A stretch of DNA of 64,000 bases from Streptacidiphilus jeojiense (lineage in GTDB: Bacteria; Actinomycetota; Actinomycetes; Streptomycetales; Streptomycetaceae): NCBI RefSeq assembly GCF_000719095.1, contig NZ_JOEH01000033.1, positions 32,664-96,663 on the forward strand, read 5' to 3'. The notes beneath the pieces are model-generated. The model searched no databases and had not been told where the DNA came from. It worked only from the letters and a program-made list of their open reading frames with translations. Below, in pieces: positions 1 through 13,485 of the stretch (positions are counted from its first letter, which is position 1; every line of letters starts with the position of its first letter). Position numbers and translations under genes: made by a program.

Positions 1-247
1 ACTGCTGCCAGTCACCGGTCAGCTTGAGGATCGCGAGCACGGCCTCGGTCGGCTGCGCGCCGACACCCAGCCAGTACTGCGCGCGCTCGCTGTCGACCTT
101 GATGATCGAGGGGTCGTAGGTCGGCTGGTAGATGCCGATCTCCTCGATCGCGCGACCGTCACGCTTGGTGCGGGCGTCGGCGACGACGATGCGGTAGTGC
201 GGGGAGCGAATCTTACCGAGACGCTTCAGCTTGATCTTGACTGCCAC
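1..247 (-). CDS. rpsP: 30S ribosomal protein S16 (3' end beyond window)
   Basis: This encodes the small-subunit protein S16, which helps assemble the 16S 5' domain. The first 82 codons are present and the 3' end lies outside the window. The start is a GTG giving [19 protein letters not shown], the usual S16 N-terminus, followed by the conserved [20 protein letters not shown] region. An AGGAG lies about 10 bases upstream of the GTG. In actinobacteria rpsP heads an operon with a KH protein, rimM, trmD and rplS, which would lie to the left. Identification is secure. Confidence 0.96.
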   Translation of the reverse strand, partial: MAVKIKLKRLGKIRSPHYRIVVADARTKRDGRAIEEIGIYQPTYDPSIIKVDSERAQYWLGVGAQPTEAVLAILKLTGDWQQ

Positions 248-278
248 GGGAGTGGTTCTCCTGGATTTGACGTGGGTG

Positions 279-313
279 AGCAGCCGCGCATTCCACGTGG
301 GGTTGCGGCTGCT
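279..313 (-). promoter_or_regulatory. Leader hairpin upstream of rpsP
   Basis: A 9-bp perfect stem (279-287 with 305-313) lies 32-66 bases upstream of the rpsP start, on the side where its mRNA leader should be. It may be a leader structure of the ribosomal-protein operon or chance in GC-rich DNA. No known S16 leader motif was recognised. The rest of 248-445 shows no gene. Confidence 0.3.
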
Positions 314-445
314 GGCTGCTCGACGGACACGTCAGCCGGAGGAGAGAGGGGTCCTGCTCGGCTGCCGAGTACTCAGCTGTCCATTGTGCCATAGCGCGGC
401 GGACCGGCTTACCGCCGGTGCCGCCCGCAGCTACGTACGGAAGCC

Positions 446-1051
446 TCAGCCCCGGGGTGCGACGTCGGCGATCCGGAACGGCTGGCCGCAGGCGCCGCAG
501 ACGATCGAGGCCTGGGCCAGGACCGACGGCACCACCCGGACGTTGCGCCCGCAGTCGCAGACCGCCTTCACCCGCACGCCGCCCCCGGAGGAGCCGTGCC
601 TGGTGGCGGGGCCGCGGAAGTTGCGGGCCCGGTCCAGCACCGGACCGCTGGTCGCGGCGGCGTGGGCGCCGAGGGCGAGCTGCAGCCGCTCGATGGTGCC
701 GGCGTACTGCTCACGCGTCTCCGGCCGCATCGTGACCAGCGAGAAGCCGCTGCTGGGATGGGGATCCGCGGTGTGGTCCAGGCCCAGCTCATCGGCGAGG
801 GCCAGGAAACGGCGGTTGTGGTAGCGCCCTGCCCGCGAGGTGTCGCGGATGCCGCGCGCGGCGGCCAGGCCGTGGGCGGCCTCGTGGAGCAGTCGCTCAA
901 AGCCCAGTTCAGTGCCGCAGGCCGAAGAGGATTCGCCGATGAGCGATTCCGGGGCCGCGAGACTGGGCAGGTCGGAGTGGTGGCGCTGGATGTCGCCCCA
1001 GGCGAGGGCCAGCTCGGCCGCGAGGACCAGTGGTTGTTGTGTCGTGCTCAC
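446..1051 (-). CDS. SprT-like zinc metalloprotein, function unassigned
   Basis: A 201-residue protein from a GTG start. It has a HEAAH zinc-protease motif at residues 56-60 and a possible third ligand at H78 (GRYHNRRF). The C-terminal zinc ribbon has Cys165, Cys167, Cys185 and Cys188. A HExxH helix followed by a C-terminal Cys ribbon resembles SprT/Spartan-like proteins, which are metalloproteases linked to DNA-protein crosslinks, or transcription-linked SprT proteins. There is no signal peptide or membrane segment, so it should be cytoplasmic. It is a single gene between rpsP and proS. The family call rests on motifs only, and activity and substrate are unknown. Confidence 0.65.
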   Translation of the reverse strand: MSTTQQPLVLAAELALAWGDIQRHHSDLPSLAAPESLIGESSSACGTELGFERLLHEAAHGLAAARGIRDTSRAGRYHNRRFLALADELGLDHTADPHPSSGFSLVTMRPETREQYAGTIERLQLALGAHAAATSGPVLDRARNFRGPATRHGSSGGGVRVKAVCDCGRNVRVVPSVLAQASIVCGACGQPFRIADVAPRG

Positions 1052-1224
1052 GCAACGCCAACGAGGGAGAGCCCCTCGATGTTCCGGCGAATGCGGTTTC
1101 TCCAGGACACGGCTGGGTCACCGGCTTGGGAGCGCTCCGAGCGCGGTCCGCACCGGATCCCTGACGGATTGTCATCTTGCTGGTCAGAGAGGGAACTTGA
1201 GCGAGGACATACAGAAGTGAAAAG

Positions 1225-1259
1225 CCGGTCCGCCACTTCGCGGGGAAGCGGCGGACCGG
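1225..1259 (-). terminator. Hairpin terminator downstream of proS
   Basis: A 10-bp perfect stem (1225-1234 with 1250-1259) is extended inward by a cttc/gaag stem. It begins about 125 bases past the proS stop. There is no T-tract, as is common for high-GC terminators. The surrounding 1052-1384 holds no gene and must carry the promoter of the SprT-like gene; no clear -10/-35 was identified. Confidence 0.6.
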
Positions 1260-1384
1260 TCGGACTACGTAAATTGACTTGCCCGAATCTCAACAGGCGA
1301 GACGAAGCGCTCTCCGCCCGGTACGTCAGGTGCTGTCTCGGGCGGCGCCTCGGGAACCGTCCCGGGCAGCGTCTCGGGCAGTGC

Positions 1385-2797
1385 TCAGTAGGCCCGGGCC
1401 ACGATGGCGACGTTGCCCGGCTGGTCGTCGGCGTCCGGCACCGAGCCGTCCTCGGCGACGATGCAGCGCACCGACACGCCCTGCTCGGCCAGCTTGCGCT
1501 CGCCCTCGGGGCCGAGCTCGGCCCAGGAGATCCGGCCCCAGCCGGTGGCGGCCGCCTCGGCCGCCTCCTCGATGTTCTTCACCTCGACGGTGCGGGACTC
1601 GCGGCGCTCGCGGGACTGGCGCAGCAGCAGCGCCTGGTCCTCCTCCAGGATGCCGGGGACCAGCGCCGCCAGGGCGTCCACCGAGACCGGCTCCTTGCCG
1701 CCGGGGATGCGCCGGGCCAGCATCGCCGTCCCGCTCTCCAGGTCGCGCGGGCCGACCTCGATGCGGACCGGGACGCCCTTGAGCTCCCAGTCCACCGCGC
1801 GGCGGCCGAACGGGGTATCGGTGCGGTCGTCCACGACCACGCGGACCCCGGCGGCCTCCAGGGCCGCTCCGATCTCGCGGACCTTGGCGATGACCGCGTC
1901 GTCGCCCTTGATCGCCAGCACGACCACCTGGGTGGCCGCCAGCCGCGGCGGGACCCGCAGGCCGTTGTCGTCGCCGTGGGACATGATCAGGCCGCCGACC
2001 ATCCGGGTCGAGGTGCCCCAGGAGGTCTGCCAGACGTACTCCCGCTCGGAGCCGTTGGACAGGTACTGGGTGTTGAACGCCTTGGCGAAGTTCTGGCCCA
2101 GCTCGTGGCTGGTGCCCATCTGCAGCGCCTTGCCGTCGCCCATCATCGACTCGAGGGTCAGCGTGTTGATCGCGCCGGCGAAGCGCTCCTTGGCGGTCTT
2201 GCGGCCCAGCACCACGTCGATGCCGAGGACGTTGGTCATGAAGTCGCCGTAGACCTCGGTGTGGATGTGCGAGGCGTACGCGCGGGCGTCCTCGTAGGTG
2301 GCGTGGGCGGTGTGGCCCTCCTGCCAGAGGAACTCGGTGGTGCGCAGGAAGACCCGGGGCCGCAGCTCCCAGCGGACCACGTTGGCCCACTGGTTGATCA
2401 GCAGCGGGAGGTCGCGGTGGCTCTGCACCCACTTCGAGAAGTACTCGTTGATGATCGTCTCGGAGGTGGGCCGGACCACGACCGGTTCGTCGAGCTCCTT
2501 GCCGCCGCCGTGGGTGACCACGGCGAGCTCGGGCGCGAAGCCCTCGACGTGCTCGGCCTCGCGGGTGAGGTAGGACTGCGGGATGAACATCGGGAAGTAG
2601 GCGTTCTGCGCGCCCGCCTTCTTGATGCGCGCGTCCATCTCCTGCTGCATCCGCTCCCACAGCGCGTAGCCGTACGGTCGGATGACCATGGTGCCGCGCA
2701 CCGGACCGTTGTCGGCCAGCTCGGCCTTGTTGATCAGATCCTGGTACCAGCGGGGAAAATCGTCCGCCTGGGGTGTGAGAACGGGAGCCTTTGCCAT
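1385..2797 (-). CDS. proS: Prolyl-tRNA synthetase (short, ProS type 3)
   Basis: This enzyme charges tRNA-Pro with proline using ATP in the cytoplasm. At 470 residues it is the archaeal/eukaryal-like short form, which lacks the inserted editing domain of the long bacterial enzyme. Class II motif 2 is visible in RWELRPRVFLRTTEFLWQEG and motif 3 in IMSHGDDNGLRVPPRLA. The start ATG gives MAKAPVLTPQADDFPRWYQD, the normal N-terminus. It has its own terminator and a divergent methyltransferase gene upstream. Identification is firm. Confidence 0.95.
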   Translation of the reverse strand: MAKAPVLTPQADDFPRWYQDLINKAELADNGPVRGTMVIRPYGYALWERMQQEMDARIKKAGAQNAYFPMFIPQSYLTREAEHVEGFAPELAVVTHGGGKELDEPVVVRPTSETIINEYFSKWVQSHRDLPLLINQWANVVRWELRPRVFLRTTEFLWQEGHTAHATYEDARAYASHIHTEVYGDFMTNVLGIDVVLGRKTAKERFAGAINTLTLESMMGDGKALQMGTSHELGQNFAKAFNTQYLSNGSEREYVWQTSWGTSTRMVGGLIMSHGDDNGLRVPPRLAATQVVVLAIKGDDAVIAKVREIGAALEAAGVRVVVDDRTDTPFGRRAVDWELKGVPVRIEVGPRDLESGTAMLARRIPGGKEPVSVDALAALVPGILEEDQALLLRQSRERRESRTVEVKNIEEAAEAAATGWGRISWAELGPEGERKLAEQGVSVRCIVAEDGSVPDADDQPGNVAIVARAY

Positions 2798-3033
2798 GGG
2801 CGAATCGTACGGGTCGCACGGGCTTGACCCGTAATCCCGAGGGCGCCCGGAGGTAAGTGAGGGAATCTCGGAGTCAATACCCGCGCGCTCTGGACTCCGG
2901 GGCCTCGGCGGAGTTGGCTGTAGTCAGCCGGAGACTGTGAGTGATCATCATCGCCTGATCGCCCAGGCTCCCGGCGCGACCAAGCGCGGGGCGACCCTCA
3001 CGCCCCGCGACAGGCCCGATCGAAGGAGCCTGG

Positions 3034-3867
3034 ATGATGGCTTCCGTATCAGTGGCGAGTGGCGTGGCGAACGGCCCGGTGCCGGAGCGCACCCGGGCAC
3101 GGCAGCGGGCACGGGACTGGGCGGAGATCCAGGAACGCATGCTCGTGCCGCTGTACGAGGCGGTGTACGAGCGGCTGGAAGTGGGGCCCGCGACCAGTGT
3201 GCTCGGCCTCGGCTGCCGCTCGGGGCTGGCACTGCTGCTGGCCGCCGGACGGGGAGCCGAGGTGGTCGGCCTGGAACCCGAGGCCGAGTTGCGCTCGCTG
3301 GCCCAGGACCGCTCGCTGCGGGTGATGAGCGACGTCTACCGGGACCTCGCCCCGGAGGGGCAGGCCGGGACGCAGCCGTCGGCGCACTCCCTGGTGACGG
3401 CCTTCGAGCACCTCTCCTGCACGGCCGATCCGCTGGCGCTGGTCCGCGACGCGGCCCGGCTCACCCTGCCCGGGGGGCATGTGGCGCTGGCCACCTGGGG
3501 CCCGCCGGAGCGGTGCGAGAGCGCGGGAGTCCTGCGGGTGGCACGGCGGTTGGCCGATCCGCTGCGGCGGGCGCCGTACGCGCCGTTCGCGCTGAGCGAG
3601 CCGGGCGCGGTAGAGCGGATGGTGGCACGGGCCGGGCTTCGCCTGGGCGGCGGCGGGCGGGTGCTGTGCCCGTTCGCCTATCCGGACCTGGAGAGTGCGG
3701 TGCGGGGGCTGCTGTCGATGGGCGTCTTCGATGCGGCGGCGGACTACTCCGGGCTGCGGCAGGTGGAGAAGGAGGTCGTGGAGGCGTTGCACCCGTACCG
3801 GCGGGGGGACGGGTCGGTGCGGATGCTGAATGTGTTCCGGTACACGGTGGCGGAGCGGGTTCGGTAG
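3034..3867 (+). CDS. Class I SAM-dependent methyltransferase
   Basis: A 277-residue protein with a Rossmann-type methyltransferase core. The SAM-binding motif I is VLGLGCRSGLALLLAA (about residues 56-71), followed by the acidic loop VVGLEPEAE. Two ATG codons stand in tandem. An AAGGAG at 3023-3028 sits 5 bases before the first and 8 before the second, so translation may start at 3037. The gene is divergent from proS and convergent with ftsH. The substrate cannot be told from sequence; a small molecule is more likely than RNA because no RNA-binding domain is seen. Confidence 0.75.
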   Translation: MMASVSVASGVANGPVPERTRARQRARDWAEIQERMLVPLYEAVYERLEVGPATSVLGLGCRSGLALLLAAGRGAEVVGLEPEAELRSLAQDRSLRVMSDVYRDLAPEGQAGTQPSAHSLVTAFEHLSCTADPLALVRDAARLTLPGGHVALATWGPPERCESAGVLRVARRLADPLRRAPYAPFALSEPGAVERMVARAGLRLGGGGRVLCPFAYPDLESAVRGLLSMGVFDAAADYSGLRQVEKEVVEALHPYRRGDGSVRMLNVFRYTVAERVR

Positions 3868-3923
3868 GGGCTCGGGGAGCGGTGCGTCGGGGCGTGCGGT
3901 CGGTGCGTCGGAGCGTGCGGGTG

Positions 3924-4033
3924 GTGCGTGGTTGGTCGCGCAGTTCCTCGCGCCCCTGGGGTGCCTGCACGGTGGCTGTCCGCGTCAGGTGCACCTGGGT
4001 GCGTGGTTGGTCGCGCAGTTCCTCGCGCCCCTG
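3924..4033. repeat. Dispersed intergenic element, locus 1 (two direct copies)
   Basis: Two identical 35-base copies lie at 3924-3958 and 3999-4033 in the same orientation, 75 bases apart. They contain the core TCGCGCAGTTCCTCGCGCCC. They sit between the convergent methyltransferase and ftsH genes. Related copies with CCCC instead of CCTC occur at 30375, 35512, 43924 and 52418. This locus lacks the inverted arm seen at the others. Confidence 0.85.
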
Positions 4034-4049
4034 AGGTTCTGCCGGGTGA

Positions 4050-5957
<1,908 letters not shown>

Positions 5958-6017
5958 ATTTTGGATGTTATGGACATATCGGGCCGGTCACCACCGCAGC
6001 TGAGCGTTGATCCCCCG

Positions 6018-6536
6018 TTAGATACCGGGCCACTCCTCGGCCGTCATCGCGAAGCGCTCGTGGTCGCGCCAGGCGTCCTGGAGGAAGAGCATCCGCGGGG
6101 TGTAGCCCTCGTGGCGGAAGCCGAGCCGCTTGGCCATCCGGATCGACGGCTCGTTCTCGGGCTGGACGTTGATCTCCAGCCGGTGCAGCCCCAGGCCGCC
6201 CGCGCTCTCCGGCGCGAAGCAGCGGTCCACCACCAGCCGCATCCCCTCGGTGGTACGGCCGCTGCCGTTGTAGGGGAGGTAGGCGTTGTAGCCGAGGCTC
6301 GCGTTGCAGAAGCGGCCCTTGACGATGTTGGCGACATTGCAGCTGCCGGCCAGCCCGCCGTCCTCGGTGTCGAAGAAGAGGAAGGTGCGCAGCCCCTCCC
6401 CCTGACGCCGCACCAGGTCGACCAGGCCGTCCGGCTCGACCGGGTTCCAGCGGCCGACGTGCTCGGCGGAGCGGCGGACGGCCGCGGCGTAGACGGCCGC
6501 GTCGGACAGTCGGGGGGCTCGGATCTCCACTCGCAT
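6018..6536 (-). CDS. GNAT acetyltransferase, RimJ/RimL-like
   Basis: A 172-residue N-acetyltransferase of the RimJ/RimL type. It carries MRVEIRAPRLSDAAVY at the N-terminus, the acetyl-CoA region NGSGRTTEGMRLVVD, and the typical LHRLEINVQPENEPSIRMAKRLGFRHEG segment. The chosen ATG at 6536 keeps it clear of ffh; a second ATG lies three codons upstream, and longer frames would run into ffh. The substrate is unknown: ribosomal protein N-termini, other proteins or small amines are all possible. It lies between ffh and ftsH on the same strand. Confidence 0.85.
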   Translation of the reverse strand: MRVEIRAPRLSDAAVYAAAVRRSAEHVGRWNPVEPDGLVDLVRRQGEGLRTFLFFDTEDGGLAGSCNVANIVKGRFCNASLGYNAYLPYNGSGRTTEGMRLVVDRCFAPESAGGLGLHRLEINVQPENEPSIRMAKRLGFRHEGYTPRMLFLQDAWRDHERFAMTAEEWPGI

Positions 6537-6612
6537 GCACAACATCATCGCGCATCCGGGCGGGGCCCCGAGCCCGTTCCCCACAGAGAGTCCGTACAGG
6601 GAGCAGAGCCGA

Positions 6613-8163
<1,551 letters not shown>

Positions 8164-8416
8164 GTCGGTCGCGGGTCCTCGTGGCTCGGGAACGGATGGA
8201 GTCGTCGCCCCCCAGGGTATCCGCCCGCGCGCACTCCTCGGCCTCGGCCGACGGGAACCGGTTCGCGACGGCCGGCGACCCCGGGTTTCGTGGGGGTACG
8301 GGGGTGGTCGCTCCCCGGGAGACCGGAGCGGGTTCACCCCTGTCCAGGATCATCCGATGGACTGACGGCGGCGCGTCCGGCCCCCGCCGTCGGCCCGCAG
8401 TGCGCAGCATGGATCC

Positions 8417-8950
8417 ATGTCGCTCGTCGCATCGCTGATCCAGCGCCGCCGCCACCCGCTGCTGCGCCGCGCCGTCCAGGAAGTCCTGGCCCTGTACGGG
8501 GTGGAGGTGCCCGCCGCCGCCGAGATCGGCCCCGGGCTGATCGTCTTCCACCGCGGCTTCGGCACGGTGCTGCACCCCTTCACCACCCTCGGCGCCGGGG
8601 TGACCCTCTACAACGGGGTCACCATCGGCCGCGCCGACCCCTGGGTCCCGCAGGAGCAGAGCCTGATGGAGCGGGTGGTGGTCGAGGACGGCGCGGTGCT
8701 CTGCTCCGGCGCCAAGGTGCTCTGCAAGAAGGGCGTGCTCACCGTCGGCCGCGGCACCGTGGTCGGCGCCAACGCGGTGCTGACCACGTCCACCGGCTCC
8801 TACGAGATCTGGGCGGGCGCGCCCGCGCGCCGGATCGGCACGCGGGCGCAGCTGCCGGGGCCGAGTCAGGAGAGCGCGCGCTCCACCGAGCGGGCCACCT
8901 CCACGGCCCGGGAGGGCGGCAGCGGCAGGTCGTCGGGCCCGGTGACGTAG
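8417..8950 (+). CDS. Serine acetyltransferase-like hexapeptide-repeat protein
   Basis: A 177-residue left-handed beta-helix acyltransferase. It starts MSLVASLIQRRRHPLL, then hexapeptide repeats (GAGVTLYNGVTIGRADP, VEDGAVLCSGAKVLC, VGRGTVVGANAVLTT) and the CysE-like closing IWAGAPARRIG. It lacks the long helical N-terminus of full CysE, so acetylation of serine is plausible but unproven. The last 28 residues are unlike the family; they are read antisense through the 3' end of glnD, because the stop lies 85 bases inside glnD. The gene is divergent from ffh. Confidence 0.75.
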   Translation: MSLVASLIQRRRHPLLRRAVQEVLALYGVEVPAAAEIGPGLIVFHRGFGTVLHPFTTLGAGVTLYNGVTIGRADPWVPQEQSLMERVVVEDGAVLCSGAKVLCKKGVLTVGRGTVVGANAVLTTSTGSYEIWAGAPARRIGTRAQLPGPSQESARSTERATSTAREGGSGRSSGPVT

Positions 8951-11349
8951 AAGGCGTCGACCGCGTCGGCGCCCAGCGTGGAGATCCGCGCGGTACGGAC
9001 CCGTACGCCGGTGTCCTCCAGGGCGCGGCCGATCCGGTGCAGCAGGCCCGGGGCGTCATGGGCGCGGACCTCCAGGACCGTGGCGCTGGCCGAGCCGCCC
9101 TTGGCGACGGTCACCCGGGGCGGCGGGGCCGCGATGCCGCGGCGGCGCGGGGCGGCCGCGTCGCGTTCCGCCAGCCGGCGGGTGACGTCCATGCCGCCGT
9201 CCAGGGCCCGGCGGATGTCGGCGCGCAGCCTGGCCGCCTCCGGGACCTCCCCGTACTCCGCGGCCACCTGCCAGGTCAGCGCCAGCACGGCGCCAGCCCC
9301 TATCGGGTCCAGCTCGCGGATGGCGGCCGAACGGACCGTCAGCCGGTGCAGCGCCAGTACCCCGGCCACCGTCGGCAGCACGCCGGGACGGTCGTGCAGG
9401 GCCAGGGTCAGGGTGACCCCCATCGGCTCGGCCCCGGGGTCGGACGGGTGCTCGGCCTCGGCGTGGACGGAGAGCACCGGGCCGTTGGTCCGGGCCGCCT
9501 CCACCGCCAGCCGCTCCTCCTCGGCGGACGGCTCGGGCGCCGCGGTGTCCTGGTGGCCGCCGTCGCCGACCAGGGCGGCCGCGGCCCGGTCGGCCAGATC
9601 GGAGACCAGGGTGGCCCGCCAGCTGCTCCAGGCGGCCGGCCCGGTCGCCAGCGCGTCGGCCTCGGTGAGGGCGTGCAGCAGTTCCAACACGCCGGTGCTG
9701 CCGACCACCGCGGTGATCGCGGCGACGGTGGCCGGATCGTCAAGGTCGCGCCGGGTCGCGGTCTCCACCAGCAGCAGATGGTGACGGACCAGCAGCGCCA
9801 GCGTCTCCACGTCCTCCTTGGGGAAGCCCAGCCGCACCGCGACATCACGGGTGATCACCTCGCCGGCCTCGGAGTGGTCCCCGGGCCAGCCCTTGCCGAT
9901 GTCGTGCAGCAGCGCGGCGACCAGCAGCAGGTCGGGGCGGGCCACCCGGCGGGTGAGCGCGGCCGCCCGGACCGCGGTCTCGACCAGGTGCCGGTCCACC
10001 GTCCAGCGGTGCACGGCGTTGCGCTGCGGACGGCAGCGGACCCGGTCCCAGTCCGGCAGCATCCGGGCGATCAGGCCCTCGGCCTCCAGCGCCTCCCAGA
10101 CCGGGACGGCGCTCTCGCCCGCGCCGAGCAGGGTGACCAGCTGGTCCCTGGCCTCGTCCGGCCAGGGCACCGGCAGCGGCCTGGTCTCGGCGGCCAGCCG
10201 GCGCACCGTGGACGGCGCCAGCGGCAGACCGGCCTGGGCGGCCGCGGCGGCGGCGCGCAGCGGCAGCGCCGGATCGGTGGCCGGACGGGCGGCGTGCGCC
10301 AGCACCGCCTCGCCGTCCTGCTCCACCACGCCCTCGGCCAGCGGGCTGCGTTCGGCGGTGCCGCGGGCGACCGGGGTGTTGGAGCCGAAACCGAAGCGGA
10401 CCGTGCGGCGGATCTTGCTGCCGCTGCGGGAGCGCAGCACCCGGTCCACCTCGCGCCAGGTCACGTCCGAGGCGTAGGCCACCGTGCGGGCCGCCTCGTA
10501 GACCTGGCGCAGCAGGATGTCGGCGTCCAGGACCCCGAGTTCCAGGGCGACCGCGTCCTGCTCCTGCAGGCTGAGCCGGTCGGTGGCGCGCCCGGTGACC
10601 AGGTGCAGGGTGTCGCGGACGTCACGGAGCCTGGCGCCGGCCTCGGCCAGTCCGGTGCGCGGGGCGTCGGCGATCCAGGAGGCCGCCACCGCGTCCAGCG
10701 CGGTCAGATCGCGCAGGCCGCCGCGGGCCTCCTTCAGGTCGGGCTCCAGCAGGAAGGCCAACTCGCCGTGACGTTCCGCGCGTTCGCGGCACATGGCGTG
10801 CAGTTCGGGCAGCCGCTTGGCGGCGTCGGCGCGCCAGTCGGCGAGGATCGCCGAGCGCAGGGCCGCGGTGAGGCCCGGGTCCCCCGCGATGTGGCGGGCG
10901 TCCAGCAGGCCCAACTGCACCTTGAGGTCGTCGGCGGCGACCTTGCGGGCGGTGGCGAGGTCGCGGACCGAGTGGTCCAGCGCGATGCCGTTGTCCCAGA
11001 CCGGGTACCAGAGCTGCTCGGCGAGGGCGGCGACACCGGACTTGGCGCTGCCGTCGTGCAGCAGCACCAGGTCCAGGTCGCTGCGCGGGGACAGCTCGCC
11101 CCGGCCGTAGCCGCCGACGGCGACCAGGGCGACACCGGTCATCGAGTCGGCGGCGGTGGAGAACAGCCCGGCCAGCCAGCGGTCGGTGAGTTCGGCCAGC
11201 GCGGAGCGCCGGGCGGCGCCGGTGCGGCCGTCCTCGCGGAGCAGGTGCAGCCGCTGGGCCGCGTAGCCGCTGGGCTCGGGCTGGGCCGAGGTTCGGGGTG
11301 ACGGTTCGGTAGGGGTGTGGCCGGGCGTTGCCTGCTGCCGATCCGTCAA
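8866..11349 (-). CDS. glnD: PII nucleotidylyltransferase GlnD
   Basis: GlnD modifies and de-modifies PII in response to nitrogen state. In Streptomyces the reported modification is adenylylation rather than uridylylation. The 827 residues hold a nucleotidyltransferase site (GGYGRGE then DLDL at 91-94), a central HD phosphohydrolase domain with LLHDIGKGWPGDHSE (His482-Asp483), and two C-terminal ACT domains (GVTLTLALHDRPGVLPTVAG and TVLEVRAHDAPGLLHRIGRA). It is the third gene of amtB-glnB-glnD, 141 bases after glnB. Its 3' end overlaps the convergent acetyltransferase gene. Confidence 0.95.
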   Translation of the reverse strand: MTDRQQATPGHTPTEPSPRTSAQPEPSGYAAQRLHLLREDGRTGAARRSALAELTDRWLAGLFSTAADSMTGVALVAVGGYGRGELSPRSDLDLVLLHDGSAKSGVAALAEQLWYPVWDNGIALDHSVRDLATARKVAADDLKVQLGLLDARHIAGDPGLTAALRSAILADWRADAAKRLPELHAMCRERAERHGELAFLLEPDLKEARGGLRDLTALDAVAASWIADAPRTGLAEAGARLRDVRDTLHLVTGRATDRLSLQEQDAVALELGVLDADILLRQVYEAARTVAYASDVTWREVDRVLRSRSGSKIRRTVRFGFGSNTPVARGTAERSPLAEGVVEQDGEAVLAHAARPATDPALPLRAAAAAAQAGLPLAPSTVRRLAAETRPLPVPWPDEARDQLVTLLGAGESAVPVWEALEAEGLIARMLPDWDRVRCRPQRNAVHRWTVDRHLVETAVRAAALTRRVARPDLLLVAALLHDIGKGWPGDHSEAGEVITRDVAVRLGFPKEDVETLALLVRHHLLLVETATRRDLDDPATVAAITAVVGSTGVLELLHALTEADALATGPAAWSSWRATLVSDLADRAAAALVGDGGHQDTAAPEPSAEEERLAVEAARTNGPVLSVHAEAEHPSDPGAEPMGVTLTLALHDRPGVLPTVAGVLALHRLTVRSAAIRELDPIGAGAVLALTWQVAAEYGEVPEAARLRADIRRALDGGMDVTRRLAERDAAAPRRRGIAAPPPRVTVAKGGSASATVLEVRAHDAPGLLHRIGRALEDTGVRVRTARISTLGADAVDAFYVTGPDDLPLPPSRAVEVARSVERALS

Positions 11350-11490
11350 CGGTGCTCCCTGATACGAAGATGAACGCCGGAAGGGGAAGCCGGGCCAGAG
11401 CCCGACTCCCCCGCCCCTTGCGAGTTGTCTCGTTGTCGTTGCGCCTTGCTTGTCCGTCGTGCTGCTGGATCCGCCGCGCTGCAGGTCGCC

Positions 11491-13163
<1,673 letters not shown>

Positions 13164-13281
13164 CGGCGTCTCCTCGGTTGTTGTGCCGCTCCGTCCCCCG
13201 GGTATCCGTCCCGTGCCCCCGGAGGCGTCGGCTGTTGTTGAGGAGATTGACGGAGACCGGTTTCGGCCGATGCGTGAGCAT

Positions 13282-13317
13282 GTTTCGCGGGGGTGACGAA
13301 CCTCACGAGCGTGTTAC
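13282..13317 (-). promoter_or_regulatory. GlnR-box-like operator upstream of amtB
   Basis: On the minus strand, 13297-13282 reads GTCAC, six bases, GAAAC. This is an exact match to the gTnAC-n6-GaAAC half-box used by the actinobacterial nitrogen regulator GlnR. A further GTAAC, six bases, GTGAG lies at 13317-13302. The spacing between the two units is 4 bases rather than 6. The position ahead of amtB fits the known GlnR control of this operon in Streptomyces. Confidence 0.65.
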
Positions 13318-13381
13318 ACCCCGGTGAACGCCCGAACCAGGACGCACACGTATGGCTACGCTGGCGCCCCACACCAGCACC

Positions 13382-13443
13382 GACCGCGGAAACCCCGTGC
13401 AGATCTGGCGTGGGGGAGCCGAGTGCGGGGGGTTTCCGCGGTC
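13382..13443 (-). terminator. Long hairpin between nsdA and amtB
   Basis: A 15-bp perfect stem (13382-13396 with 13429-13443) with a 32-base loop stands 43 bases downstream of the nsdA stop and upstream of the amtB control region. It should end nsdA transcripts before the amtB promoter. Together with the GlnR-like site it accounts for most of the gene-free stretch 13164-13485. Confidence 0.75.
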
Positions 13444-13485
13444 GGAGTCACTGCCGCCGAGCGGCGGATGGCCGGAAACCGTCGG

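Noticed and set aside
596..2827. Very long open frame on the plus strand opposite proS
   Set aside because: High-GC codon bias opens the antisense frame; the product is Gly/Arg/Ala-rich with no domain, while the proS frame is fully explained. The same holds for long frames opposite ftsH, glnD (6535-11301), smc (22657-25995), recG and cvnA.
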